NCBI GenBank assembly: GCA_022818135.1 | Contig: JAFMSR010000001.1 | Span: 8,656,334-8,720,333 of the forward strand | Length of the DNA: 64,000 nt | Reading direction: 5' to 3' | From: Saxidomus purpurata | Taxonomy: Eukaryota > Mollusca > Bivalvia > Venerida > Veneridae | Part shown: piece after piece, positions 1 through 11,916 of the stretch | How the letters are laid out: every line of letters starts with the position of its first letter | How positions within the stretch are numbered: the first letter of the stretch is position 1 | Notes under the pieces: generated by a model | Seen by the model: only the letters and a program-made list of their open reading frames with translations | Told to the model about the DNA's origin: nothing | Database searches by the model: none | Made by a program: the position numbers and the translations under genes

Positions 1-174
1 GTGTTCACCTAAGTTTTCTTGGCCATATTAATCATAGTAAAGGAACTGCACAAAGTGATGGTAGTTCTTGACTGTAGGTTAGGGTAAATAGAAATGCAAT
101 GTTTTTTAGAAAGACTGGTAAAATAGCCAGAATGTTTTTTTTAACTGTTACCGTGCTGGTGGGAAATAGGTCTT

Positions 175-300
175 GCACTTAGTGTAGATCATGATCTGCC
201 TGCACATTGCTATTTAGTCTGTAAATATTCACTGAGCACCCCTTTAAAAATCTAATGGAACTGTCCAGTTTTAAAGACAGACAGGTTCATTGTAGAAATC
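175..300. repeat. GATCATGATCTGC dispersed repeat
   Basis: AGTGTAGATCATGATCTGCC, then CACTGAGCACCCCT and TGGAACTGTCCAGTTTTAAAGA. Related copies lie at 5870-6010, 19655-19815, 20900-21060 and 28775-28870, and shorter traces near 13365 and 36925. The core GATCATGATC is palindromic. Confidence 0.6.
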
Positions 301-1482
301 TAGAAATCAAGGGGGGCGGGGGGAAAGGTTGAGAAATGTACAGTACCTGTTCCTTATATATCATAATATGTTCTTTATATCTTGGTGTGTTTGTGTGTTA
401 AGATGGATTTTCTCTTGGCTGATTCCAACCAACCTCTTACTCCACTTAAGTGAAGAATTCAAAATGTAATCCAAGGGTAGATCTAAATAATAGAGTTCTT
501 GATAGTGTTTCACTTCTCTGAAAGATTCTGTCTTCTTAACTGTATTTTAAGCACATGTATGAATTTTATTTTTGAAGTACTGTACTCTTGTGCTATGGAC
601 GATTGGGTCTGATATTAGAAAACATAGATAATATATACAACAATATATATGGGCTATCTTTCCATGTTAATCACTAGAAATTACAAAATCTGTTTCTAAA
701 CTTACATAGGAAAAACTAGGTAATTGTTAGATAATACATGTAGTTATGAATAACAGTACAGTATGGTTTATTACTAGATAATGTAACACCATTCTGAGAG
801 AAGTTTCAACTGATTTGATTTTTGATTAGCTATTGATTTGACAAGTTTAGAGATAAATAAAATAACATTTCTTTCACTTAGATGGAAAAATCATTACAAC
901 TTTGAAAGAAACGTTTATAATTCATTCTTTAAAGAGGGCACTTTGCACCCTGTCTTGTCTTTATCTTTTGAAAAGCAAGACTGACCAGAATAGTACAGGA
1001 TGAAAAACAGTCAAAATTTGCAGAACATACTCTGTTTCTGGTGAAAGCCGTAAACTCTTCTGTTGTGAGTGTAAGAAAGAGCTGTGGTTTCTTGTCTGTT
1101 GCTTTTCTGTTTGATGCACATGGTTATATAGAGATTGATTTTGGAATACATGTATACAGAAATGCTTGTTCTTGCTTATCAGCTCATATGATACAAGGTT
1201 TTATGTTTGGATGTAATTTGAAAGTGTAACTAAATCTGGAAGTGTTTGCAAGTTTTTTTTTGGTGTAGAAAATTAATAGCTTTTGCTGCAGTGTGTTTAG
1301 TATATGTGATTCTTTTTAGACTATATATGCATGTGATTCAGGGCTTGGGGGAATATGCTGCCAGTTTTAACACTGTTGGGACCTGTATGTACACTGTTGA
1401 GTATCAAATTTATTACAGGATGAAATAAATAGCCATAGAGCTTAGAAACATGTGTTTTAATAGCATTCTGGTTTTGTTGCAG

Positions 1483-1549
1483 GATTTGTTGAAAGTAATG
1501 TACATGGACCCAAGTTTAGCTTCACTCTGTGATATTGACTACAACCCTT
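1483..1549 (+). CDS. MAPKBP1/WDR62: Exon 12 (contig A copy): inter-propeller linker
   Basis: 67 bases, acceptor GTTGCAG, donor T|GTAAGT, same product as 27553-27487 (-). Confidence 0.88.
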
Positions 1550-4500
1550 GTAAGTTGTTCTTTTCTCATGTAGGCCTTTTGAACAAAAGCCTAGTTTCAC
1601 TCTTGTGTAGAGACAAACTACCAGATTTAAAAAAAAACATTCAAAGTATAATATGGTCCAGGAATGTTGTAAGCATTGACACATGACTTGCCTGTTTGCA
1701 TAAATTATGAGAACTTCAAATACATTGTACTTTGTCAGACAGCATTGTGCAATAATGCTTTGACTTTGAATTGTTTATAAGGGCCCATAACTAACCCTGC
1801 CATGTTTGTCTTACAGCTGGTGCTACTGATAAAACAGATACAAACTATGATGACAAGAATGGTATACGTTCTATACGAGTCAGTCCTGACGGTCAACATC
1901 TGGCTTCCGGCGACAGACAAGGAAATGTCAGGTACTTTTGTCAGTTGATCTTTTGCATTGTTCTTATTGAATGTAACAACACCACTTGTAATAAAAGGCA
2001 CACAATGTAGTTTATTACATTAGATGGTTGACCTGTGGCTCTTCGTGGAGAAGTCATTACCAAGTGATGTAAGGGAAGAGACTGCTCCGAAGAAACCTAA
2101 CCCTCAGCTGTCAAGTAAGGAGTGTGGTCCTCTATCACTCAACCATACCAAGCTAAATTGCTAGAACCATTAATTTTTCAAAGGGATATTCATGGAAAAT
2201 TTACCTCCTGGATTGCAGACCTTGCAGATCATGATCTTCAGTGGTTTTAAATGCAGTGTCGCTGCCACAAGAGTTAACCCCTAGGTGTATTGTTGCGGAT
2301 GTATTTGTCAACTTATGAATATGTAAATTTTATTTTCAGAATACATGAACTGGAGAATTTGATAGAAATCAAACAGATAGAGGCCCATGAATCTGAAGTC
2401 TTGTCTCTGGAGTACTCACAGTGGAAAAATGGTAAACACTGATTTATACATGACTGTTATAAATTCAGCAAAAGGTTTAGTTTTTATAACTTTGTATCTA
2501 GAAAAGGAGTTGTATGATAGGAAAGAAGAGCTCAAGAAAACAGCTTCCTTCATAGCTGTTATGAGACTGTGGATGCAGAGAGATAGGCTCGTACTTTTGC
2601 TGACTTGTAATGTATGAAATCCTACATTTTGAAAGTGAAAGCATTCGCATGAAAAGGAAAAGTTAAATAATAAAGCTGTAAACAGTTAACTCCCTTTGGA
2701 AGCTAAAATGTAGTCTATCAATGCATTATTGCAAAACATGTTTTGACTTTTATTATAATGTCATCTTCAGGTGCAGTAAATTAGATAACAAACAAGTAAC
2801 GTCTGCTAAACTGACATGACATATGGCACCAAAATACATGATACTGTATAACAAAAAGGATCTGATAACAAGATGCAACAGTTTTTAAAATAAACAACAA
2901 AATGTATACTGGTTTTTAATATACTGTATACCAGTTTGCATTAGACTTTTATAAGGAAATACTTTAAAAATGTTGTTCTTCCATTTTGTTTTCTATGTCC
3001 CTTTTGTTGACCTTGTATAATGGCCAATAGTACCCAGGTGAGTGATATAGGGCCATCTGTGGCTTCTTGTTGAAAGAAAGAGTGAGAGAAAAAAAGGCAA
3101 GAAAATGAAAACAGATCAAATATTTCTCTGACAGTATGTTTTGCTTCATGTTTTGAATTTTAAATCCTATAAGTTGTATTCTTGATAATTTCGTCTATTT
3201 CAGGACCAAAGTTGTTGGCATCATCGAGCCGTGATCGGTTGATACACGTGTTTGACACGGAGCAGCAGTACGGCCTGTTACAGACATTGTCGGATCATTC
3301 CTCATCTATTTCTGCCGTCAGGTTCACAGATACAGAGGGTCAGCTCAAAATGATCAGCTGTGGGGCAGACAAGTCAATACTGTTTAGGAATCTACAACAA
3401 GTGAGATATGTTTTAATGCTACAGCTAGGCATTAGAGGACCCCCCCCCACCCCTCTAACATTTGACCAATCAATGGTCGCCCTTCTAAAACAATCACTTC
3501 CCTTCTGTGCGTTCATCAAAAAACAAAGTGTGTCTTGCAAAAAAAAAATATTCCAGCGATTATTTACAAAAATGGGGATAAGTGAAAATATGTGACAAAT
3601 GACAGAAATACGTAAAAACATTAAAAATTTATAGAAATTGCCATCTTACAAATTTTACAAATTCAGGAACAGAGAAGGCTTTTTGCTGGGAAAAAATGAA
3701 GGCAATTTGGCATTATCTTCTTTTGATGTTCTCACTTCCAAGCCTTAGAACATTTTCTAAATGTAAAGCTCTAGCTGTGGGGTGGGAGACTTCAGGTAAT
3801 TAAAAAAATAAACAATAAATTTCCCAATTTGAATGAGGTCGCGCCTAAAATTTTACAATTCGGGTGAAGTTGTGTCTTTAAAATTTCCCAATTTGAGAAT
3901 TGAGTTGAATACCCCCTTCCCAATATTTGTAGAAAAAGCCATGAGATTTTGTTTTCACAAAGATCACACTCAAATATTGAATGCACTAAACTGACCCCCC
4001 TCCCCCCCACAAGCTGTTTGTAAAACATTGGCCTTGTTAGCAGCAGCTCCCTTCTATTTTTGAATCCTAGCTGTAGGACTGTGTTTGTTTTCTTTAGGTG
4101 TGCAGTATGAGGTGTCACTAGACAACAAACTTGTCTCTGTGAGAATTTATTAACACACTTCAGATCAATTAAATACTTACAAGATGTGAATTTGTATTAA
4201 AGGATACTTTATTAGTAAGATTTAGTCTTGAGTGATGACCCTTTTCACCCTAACGACAAAGTCAGTTTATATAGCAGGGGCATTGTATTACTATGAACAC
4301 AGCTTTCAAGTTTTAAAATTTAGTTTTAAAATGTTCTTTAAAAAAGGAAAAAAATATTTTTTTTCACATTTCCGTTTTCAGGACCCTGATTTCCAGTTCA
4401 CCTTGGCAACACACCAGGTAGAGAAGATGACATTGTATGACATGGATGTGGAACCAACTCAGAAGTTTGCAGCCATAGCTTGCCAAGATAGAAACGTCAG

Positions 4501-7500
4501 GTACAGAAACGTTTATTACATATCTTGCTTTGGCATTTGTCTGAAATACATGAGAAATAAATCGAATAAAAAACTCACTAAACAGCTCCTGTTTGGTGTT
4601 TACGATTGTGTAGAAATATGAATCAGATTGGGAACTCAAGGTTTTTGTAGAAGTTTTTCCCCGAGCAGTTGTAAATTGTAGTTTTAGCTCCCTTATGCAG
4701 TTATATTTTTGAGAATTTTTTACAAGCATGAGATATCATGAGGGCAATCAATCGTATAATAATTTTGATGTTTAGGTGAGCAAAAGTTGCCAATTTAAAG
4801 AATTAGTAAAACTTTAAAGACAAGTCACATTTGCCCAAGTTTAAGTATGAAACAAAACATGAAGAATGATTCCTTTCCAGAATCTACAATATAAAAACAG
4901 GAAAGAAAAAGAAGGAATATAAAGGTTCTCTATCGGACGATGGTATCTTGCTTAAGATGAGACTTGACCCCTCTGGGACCTTTGCTGCAACCAGTAGCAG
5001 TGATAAGAACTTGTGTCTTATTGACTTCTACTCGGGAGAGCTTCAAGCGACCATGTTTGGTCACTCAGAAATTGCCACAGATGTGAGATTTATGAATGAT
5101 CTGAGGCATTTGATTTCTACATGTGGTGATGGGTATGTAGTGTTTCACTTAAATAGTTATAAATTTTCTTGTAAGTTTTGAAATATTTGTGACGCAGCTA
5201 TGGATGGGCAGTTAGAGTCACTGACTTGAAATCACTGTTATCTCTCAATGATTTAGAGTCACAGGTTAAAGCCTCACAACTGAGCATTGGTCATTATATG
5301 TGAAAGATGGCAGTTTCTTACGAAAGATAGAAATGAATTATTTTGACTCCATGCTTTGAGAATGTGTCTTTTGTTTCTCCAGATAGGTAGAGCTGAGTAC
5401 AAAGTGGTTGATACGCCATCTATATATGTAATTTGTTACATGTATATGTCCATGCACTGGAAAATGGCTTCTAAATAAAAGAAAGAAAAACAAATTTAGG
5501 TAGGGGCAAAAAATAAGTCCGATAGGGTTAGAAGAAGCACAGTATAAATTTGTTTTGGCCTCTTTAAAAGTGCAGCATACAAAAAAATCTCTTGAATTTT
5601 GAGAAACTGTATGCAAATTACACCTGTATTTATAGACTTTCAGGACATAGCTGAAGCAGCAAGGATAGGTGTTTTGATTGATATTGTTTAAATTGTTTTT
5701 TTGATGACCTGCAGGTGTATATTTGTATGGAGGTTACCACAGGACATGACAAGCCAGATGCAGACCAGACTGAAGGAAATGGGACAGATTTTACCTCACA
5801 TCACAAATGGAGGCCTAAAGTAAGTTAAAGAATACTGATACCTAACCTTTAACAGGCAGGCTCCAAATGAGTCTGCTGTTGCAGCCAGTCCAGATCATCC
5901 ACTCTGATCATAATCTGCACTGTTGCTTTTCGGTCACTTAACTTTTACTGGGCATCCATTAATGGAAAGATCTCAGTCTAAAAAAATGGACCAGTCCATG
6001 TCAGAAATTTATTACCGGTAGGTGAAGATTAAGGTTATTGCAGACTAAAAGGTGTGCAATGTGCAAGGTTTTTACTTCTTATTAAAATCTGGATCCTAAC
6101 CGAAGCTATGTTTATAAAATTGACATGGTCATAGTGGGCAGTATGGAGATTTTGTATATTGTGGTTTTATTTTTTGGTCTGCCACACATAAGGATCTATG
6201 TTTCTGAAAAAAATATAAATTTAAAATGTCTTCTCATGGACAAATGGAACATATGTTTCCAAACTCTTGCTGTAGCATCCTTGTCATGACCTTGTTAAAA
6301 TTACAAAGGAACTTCACATAGGGGATACGGCTACTAAAATAGAAAAACTTTTAAAAGTTCTTTTTGTTGTTAAGAAACTTGGTCTTTAAACATTCTTGAT
6401 GTCTTGGGTACTTGACGCAGGAGTTTGCAACATTTGAGTAAACTCTTCTGTAAATTATTGATAATGATTTTATTACAAAAGGCTATTAAAAGAATAACTT
6501 GTTATAGAGATAAGATCAAACGTTTTATCTAAATATATGTATTCAACACAATACTATATAGTGTAGTTATAATAAATTTTATTTACATGTTTGTAGACTT
6601 GACCCACTAAAAGCCTTCAAGAAAGATGAAGTGGATGCTATGGCAGCCCCAGAGAGGGAGTTTTTCAGCCCCGAGAGAGCCCTTAAAGAGATGTACCCTA
6701 CACAATACAATGGAAACAGCCCATCTCCATCACCTAAAGATAACCTCGATTACAGATTCAGCATTAGTCAGCTACCCAGTTGGGCAAAGAAGAAGGTATT
6801 TTTCTTAGTAGTTTAGTTTTGCTCCCTAAGGGGTGAACATATACTGTAAAAGTCATTTTTTTCTCAAGGTTTTTATTTTCTTTTTTTTTTCGAGAATGAA
6901 GCACTTCGCAAATTCATCAAACTCGCTAAAATAACAACCAAACCATTGATTATATATAAAATAGTGCCTTCTCGCAAATTTGCGAATGAATAGAAAATTT
7001 GAAAATCACGAAAAAACAGTTTGCAAATGTAAAGGCTTTTACAGTAGTTGTCACTTTGTCTGTTAGTCTGTCACACTTTGGTCCAGAGCTTCACTCAAAC
7101 ATTACTCATAAGAATAGGTTGAAACTTTTCAAGACTGTTGCTGAAATTGAGACAAAATGCAGAGTGGGAGAACCAGCATCTCTATCATGTCTCATGTTTT
7201 ATTATCTCCCTTTGTCACATTTTCATGTAAAGGGCTTAACTTGAGAAATAGATTTGAGTAGAAGTATTTTGCAAGAAGCTTGTTTGCCTCATTAGCCCAA
7301 CTGATTATGTTATGTTCGTATTGAGCTATTGTGATCTCCCTGTGTCCATTGTTGTCAGTCATTGGTGGTCAACATTTTACCTAAAAAAAAAGGTGTCCTC
7401 CTAAACTGCTTTACCGGTTTCGTACAAACTTCACAGGAATGTTCCTTCTATGGTCTTATATCAAATTTGATATAAGAAAATTCATTTCAAGCAGAACTGA

Positions 7501-8422
7501 TGCTGTATACATGGTACAGTTTGGTATTTTATCTTCTGCTTGTCATAAAATTGTTACCATAGTTACCATTATCTAGTGTTCCTCTTATAATAGAAGTTTG
7601 TTCGTATCATTTTCCTTTGGGTCAAAATTTGGACAAGGTTAGGGTCACATGTTATTTAATTATTAATTGTTATTTACAGGTTTATAAGGAAGAAACTATA
7701 GAAATTTTTCTGTAAGTGACAAGTGAATAGGTTTCAAAATTATTTCACTGAAATGTTTCTTGCATGACCTGCCGAAATTGTTCAAATAATGTTAATTGGT
7801 AAAAAAAAATACTTGCCCCTTAAGCGTGGGGACTAGGTTTTGCTTTATGTTAATGTAGTAAAACCATTGGTCACATTTTCAAAAAATGATAATTTTGCAG
7901 GAATGATTTGTATATGATGCTCTTTAAAGTTTGTTAAAGAGTTGTTGATTGGTCAAGAAACTTGACTGCCAAAGTGCATGTGTCTGATATCCCAATAAAG
8001 TTGTATAGTAAACTTGAAGTAATCTTCTCTTCAAATTTTGAAATTATTTCATGGAAATATTCTTAAATAATATGTGAAATTTACTGACATTTTCGAGTGA
8101 TGTGTCCTAAAAGGGGACAATTTGATTTTTATCGTTGTAGAAAAGAAACTACAGTTAAACTTTTGGAAGTGATATTTTTAAAGAAGGACAACACAACTGG
8201 ATAGATTTATCACAGTGCTATATTGATAAATATTATTGTATTGTTTCTGAAAAATCTAATTACAGTTTGATGATGAAGGAAAGGGGTCAGAAAACAAGCC
8301 TGAAGCTGAAGATGCTGGGTCAGGACATGCACCCAGGGGACGCTGGGCTCAGAGGGCAGAGGGACAAGGACAGACCATCAAAACACAAGATGGAAAATCA
8401 GTTGAAGTGGATTCTAATACAG
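1483..8422 (+). CDS. MAPKBP1/WDR62: WDR62/MAPKBP1-like scaffold, exons 12-20 (contig A copy)
   Basis: Nine plus-strand exons repeat exons 12-18 of the minus-strand copy, with the same splice sites and apparently the same amino acids, then add two exons past the WD40 region. Exons: 1483-1549, 1817-1931, 2340-2431, 3204-3400, 4382-4500, 4881-5132, 5715-5819, 6597-6795, 8266-8422. The last two carry [14 protein letters not shown] and [13 protein letters not shown], which correspond to the conserved post-propeller 'LPxWAK' and '(R/H)GRWA' motifs of WDR62/MAPKBP1. The upstream exons would lie left of the window. The last exon leaves phase 1, matching the entry phase of the first contig D exon at 63238. 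No stop codon or frameshift is seen, so this copy is not an obvious pseudogene. Confidence 0.92.
1817..1931 (+). CDS. MAPKBP1/WDR62: Exon 13 (contig A copy)
   Basis: 115 bases, acceptor CTTACAG, donor AG|GTACTT. Encodes [20 protein letters not shown]. The intron that follows is about 400 bases and lacks the 1.6-kb insertion found in the minus-strand copy. Confidence 0.92.
2340..2431 (+). CDS. MAPKBP1/WDR62: Exon 14 (contig A copy)
   Basis: 92 bases, acceptor ATTTTCAG, donor [27 protein letters not shown]. Confidence 0.9.
3204..3400 (+). CDS. MAPKBP1/WDR62: Exon 15 (contig A copy)
   Basis: 197 bases, acceptor TATTTCAG, donor [20 protein letters not shown] and [10 protein letters not shown] blades. 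Confidence 0.94.
4382..4500 (+). CDS. MAPKBP1/WDR62: Exon 16 (contig A copy)
   Basis: 119 bases, acceptor GTTTTCAG, donor [28 protein letters not shown]. Confidence 0.93.
4881..5132 (+). CDS. MAPKBP1/WDR62: Exon 17 (contig A copy)
   Basis: 252 bases, acceptor CTTTCCAG, donor [23 protein letters not shown] and [12 protein letters not shown]. Confidence 0.94.
5715..5819 (+). CDS. MAPKBP1/WDR62: Exon 18 (contig A copy)
   Basis: 105 bases, acceptor CCTGCAG, donor [24 protein letters not shown]. Confidence 0.92.
6597..6795 (+). CDS. MAPKBP1/WDR62: Exon 19: post-propeller region, LPSWAKKK
   Basis: 199 bases, acceptor TTTGTAG, donor AAG|GTATTT, phase 2 in and phase 0 out. Ser/Pro-rich linker ([12 protein letters not shown]) ending in [14 protein letters not shown], the conserved short motif just after propeller 2. 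Only one copy is in the window. Confidence 0.9.
8266..8422 (+). CDS. MAPKBP1/WDR62: Exon 20: GRWAQRAE motif
   Basis: 157 bases, acceptor AATTACAG, donor G|GTATGT, phase 0 in and phase 1 out. Acidic, low-complexity, with [13 protein letters not shown] matching the family's conserved (R/H)GRWA motif. The correct frame starts [11 protein letters not shown]; other open frames here are shadows. Confidence 0.88.
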
Positions 8423-10482
8423 GTATGTCAGGTTTTTTTGTTTAAATCAGTCGGTAGCTCGAAATAGTTGTCACTTTGGCAGTTTGTTGTATGTGTGTGT
8501 CCGTCTGTGCATGGTTACCCTTGGAGATTAAAGGTCAGAAATGGAGACCTTGTCAGGGTTGTAACTTCCTTTTGCATGGACAGATTTTGAAATGACTAAG
8601 AATAATTGTTCATTACAATGGCTTGGTGTGTCCCGCTCAAGACTTAGGTCTGTAGTTCAAAGGTCTTGGTCACACTTAGAGATATGATCATTTACACTCA
8701 TTCATGTTCACTTAGTGCTTTATTCAAGTAAGATTTTCACTACAGGTATTTTTAAAATTTGACTTTCCTATCCTGATTGCCCAACCAAGGTTATTTTATC
8801 ATAAGTTCAAATTTGATACACATACTTTTCCTAAGGAAAGATATAAATATAAGACCTATTATATTATATTTGTAAAATATTTGCATTAACAATTATGTAT
8901 TTAGATGGAATTCATTAGAAATGCAAGTTTGAAACAATATTATTACCTCCCTTTGCCTATCGTGGTTGCGCAACCGAGATAGATTGGAAATAAATGAATT
9001 CAGAAGCTACACATACTTTTAAAACTTGCCTTTTGCTTCAGAATGTTCAAATATTTATATATCTATCCAATGCAAATGTAAAAGTAGAAATGATATTGAA
9101 ATAAAAAAGAAATACTCAACTTTTTAATTACTTTCATATTAAAGGGGAGTAATAACAACATTTTATAGAAGTTAAAATGTAAATTTTAAATAGGGATCTA
9201 ACTCTATGTAATGGGTCTTTTTGTTCCTTAAATGAATCTCTAACAGAATATACAAAAAGTATAAATTGTCATCAAATGTTGCTTAAATGTGATTGACCAC
9301 CTTTAAAGGTAAAAAAAGAAAACATGATACCTTTTCTGGAGTGTAACATTTTCGTACATTGAAGGACTTTGAATTTGTAGTGTTGTCTACTTGAATAAAT
9401 GGATGTAAACTCATAATGTTATGTTTGGCAGCTGGTATGATTTTGATGAAACTTCATATGGAACATCAGCATGATGCATAATTGGGCATAGTTTCAGCAT
9501 ATGCTGCTACAGTTAAGGTCAAGGTTGCTGTTACTGAAAATTGAAATGTATTTTCTATGTCTGTACTGTTAATGTTTGGGCAGATTTTGGTAGGATTTAC
9601 CAAGGGTGAAGGTCACAAGTTATATTTTTGCATACTATCATCACATGCTTACAAGGTTAAGGGCACAGTTGATAGAATATAAGTTTAGTCAGATTTCTAT
9701 GAAACTTATCAGAGGGATCAACACAAATCTGACATGTGTATTTGATCTATTTTTAGACTGTAGTACACAATTACAGACATAGAATTCCTTTGTCTAAAAA
9801 TATACTTATAAAGAGTAAAAATTCCTTTGACTTATACTAATAAAGAATAAAGAACTAAGATTGAATGCTTTATAATGGGAGATATTGTGAATACTGACTG
9901 ACTGACTGAGTGGGGTTGTTTACCCTCGGTACTTGGCTATTGCCATATGACCGTGCATACATTTGTTGTAAAAGTTAAGGCATTATCCTAAAACACTTAA
10001 TTGCATTTCAACAGGTAAGTTCTAAATTTAGAACAACACTATAAATAATAGGAAAGGTGTGAAACCGTGTGAATTAATTAGAAGCTTTGAATTCTGACAG
10101 ATTAATATAAGATTTATTAAAATCCTGGGAAAGCGGAGGATTAGTTTGTTATAGTTCACCTTTTTGAGTGGCATACAGCATGTCATATGTGCTGAGATGA
10201 GTGACGGATCATTCTCTTGGTCAGTGTACCTTTAAAACAGATTGTTATGGCAGCTTTAAATTGACCCACTGAGACTAGCTGCCAGCTTTTTTAATTGTGA
10301 ATTTAAGTCCATAAAGCTATAGCTTATAGATACTGTGGGCTCCCAAAATTCTGGACCCCTTGAAATCTGGTCACCTAAAAAATCTGGTTGTTTTGTAGTT
10401 TTGTGATGTTTGCTAGAGTTTAAGAATTCATGGCATGTTATCATTATGCTACATCAGATGATGCTGAAAGAATGTTAATTTT

Positions 10483-11176
10483 TAGCTCACCTGGCTACGC
10501 CAGGGTGAGCTTTTCTGATCAAAATTGACCCCGCGGGGGTGGACACTTTGTTTTGCATAGGAATATATAGGAAAAACTTTAAAAATCTTCTTCTCTGAAA
10601 CCACAAGGCCTAGAGCTTAGATATTTGGCATGTAGCATTGGCTAGTGCACCTCTACCAAGATTGTTCAAATTATGACCCTCGGATCAAAATTGAGCCTGC
10701 ACGGGGGGTCACTTAGTTTTACATAGGCTTATATAGTAAAAACTTTAAAAATCTTCTTCTTTGAAACCACAAGGCCTAGAGCTTAGATATTTGGCATGTA
10801 GCATTGGTTAGTGGATCTCTACCAAGATTGTTCAAATTATGACCCCCGGGTTAAAATTGACCCAGCACCGGGGGTCACTTAGTTTTACATAGGCTTATAT
10901 AGTAAAAACTTTAAAAATCTTTTTCTCTGAAACCACAAGGCCTAGAGCTTAGATATTTGGCATGTAGCATTGGCTAGTAGACCTCTTCAAAATTTGTTCA
11001 AATTATGCCCCTGGGGTCAAAATTGACCTTGCCCGTGGGGGGGGGGGGTCATTTGTTTTACAAAGGCGTATATAGGAAAACTTATTTGGTATATAACATT
11101 ATCTAGTGATCTTCCACCAGGCAAGTGGACTTGTACCAAGGTGAGCGATAATGGGCCATCTTGGCCCTCTTGTTGT
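10483..11176. repeat. Tandem 166-bp repeat bounded by GCTCACC/GGTGAGC words
   Basis: Starts TTAGCTCACCTGGCTACGCC and ends near GGTGAGCGATAATGGGCCAT. Inside are at least three units of about 166 bp beginning at about 10571, 10737 and 10903 (AAAACTTTAAAAATCTTCTT, CACAAGGCCTAGAGCTTAGA). A degenerate fragment of the end (GGTGAGTGATATAGGGCCAT) is seen at about 3040. Noncoding dispersed repeat. Confidence 0.75.
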
Positions 11177-11354
11177 GTCACCCTTTCAGAGAAAAGGATT
11201 GCTTTGTCCATCCGTCTGTCTGTCCAAGCTTATGTATAGATTCTTGTGTGACTAGGAGAACAATATGTAACTGTAACTTCTATTCATTCAGTCTGTTATG
11301 TGGCTAAAATTTCTTTACATGGCTAAAAGTACAATAGAGAGAACAATAACAGAA

Positions 11355-11774
11355 ATCACTTAGATTTTCAAATAAATGTCTTTCTTTTTTATTAAAGCTA
11401 ACTACTGAAATCACTTAATTTATTAAGAGTTCGCTATTAATAGAAAGCACTTTAGCTCCACCCGCAATACATGTTGGTGGCTGTGCAAAAGGTGAAATGA
11501 GGTTAAATACTTAGTATAAGTTAGTGTTTATTAAGTCAAATTTTAACAATTAAAAATTCCGAAGGGAGCACGCGGTACCGAGCGACCGTGGTTTCTTAAT
11601 TGTAAAATTTGACTTGATAAATTCTAACATACTTAGTGTTTGCATAGCCACCGACATGAATTGTGGGCGGAGCTAAAGTTCTTTCTATTAAGAGCGAACT
11701 CTTAATAAATTAAGTGATTTCAGTAGTTAGCTTTAATAAAAAAGAAAGACGTTTATTTGAAAATCTGAGTGATT
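11355..11774. mobile_element. Fold-back (long inverted repeat) element
   Basis: Left arm from about 11355 and right arm to 11774 are imperfect reverse complements over roughly 180-190 bp each (e.g. TCAAATAAATGTCTTTCTTT against AAAGAAAGACGTTTATTTGA), around a GC-richer loop near 11552-11590. Noncoding. Resembles fold-back MITEs. Confidence 0.78.
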
Positions 11775-11810
11775 CGATTGGTGGGCAAATGGAGTCAAAC
11801 ACTAAATAAG

Positions 11811-11916
11811 TTAGAGCTTATTAAGTCAAATTTTAACAATGAAGAAATCGCTCGCTCACTACCGCTTGCTCCCTTAGGGTATCTTAATTGTTAAAATTTG
11901 ACTTAATAATCACTAA
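11811..11916. repeat. Second hairpin related to the fold-back core
   Basis: GTTAG...TTAAGTCAAATTTTAACAAT and ATTGTTAAAATTTGACTTAA...CTAAC form about 30-bp arms around a GC-richer loop. The same arm words occur at the centre of the preceding fold-back element (11521-11625), so this is a second copy of that core module. Confidence 0.7.

Larger units (their letters stand above)
1..6070 (+). repeat. Left arm of large inverted near-duplicate (contig A)
   Basis: Sequence from the window's left edge to about 6.07 kb matches the reverse complement of 20402-29025, exon and intron alike, with scattered substitutions and indels. Homology is not lost at position 1, so it should extend left of the window. 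The other arm ends at a contig end, not at a natural break. See the findings for the haplotig interpretation. Confidence 0.93.
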
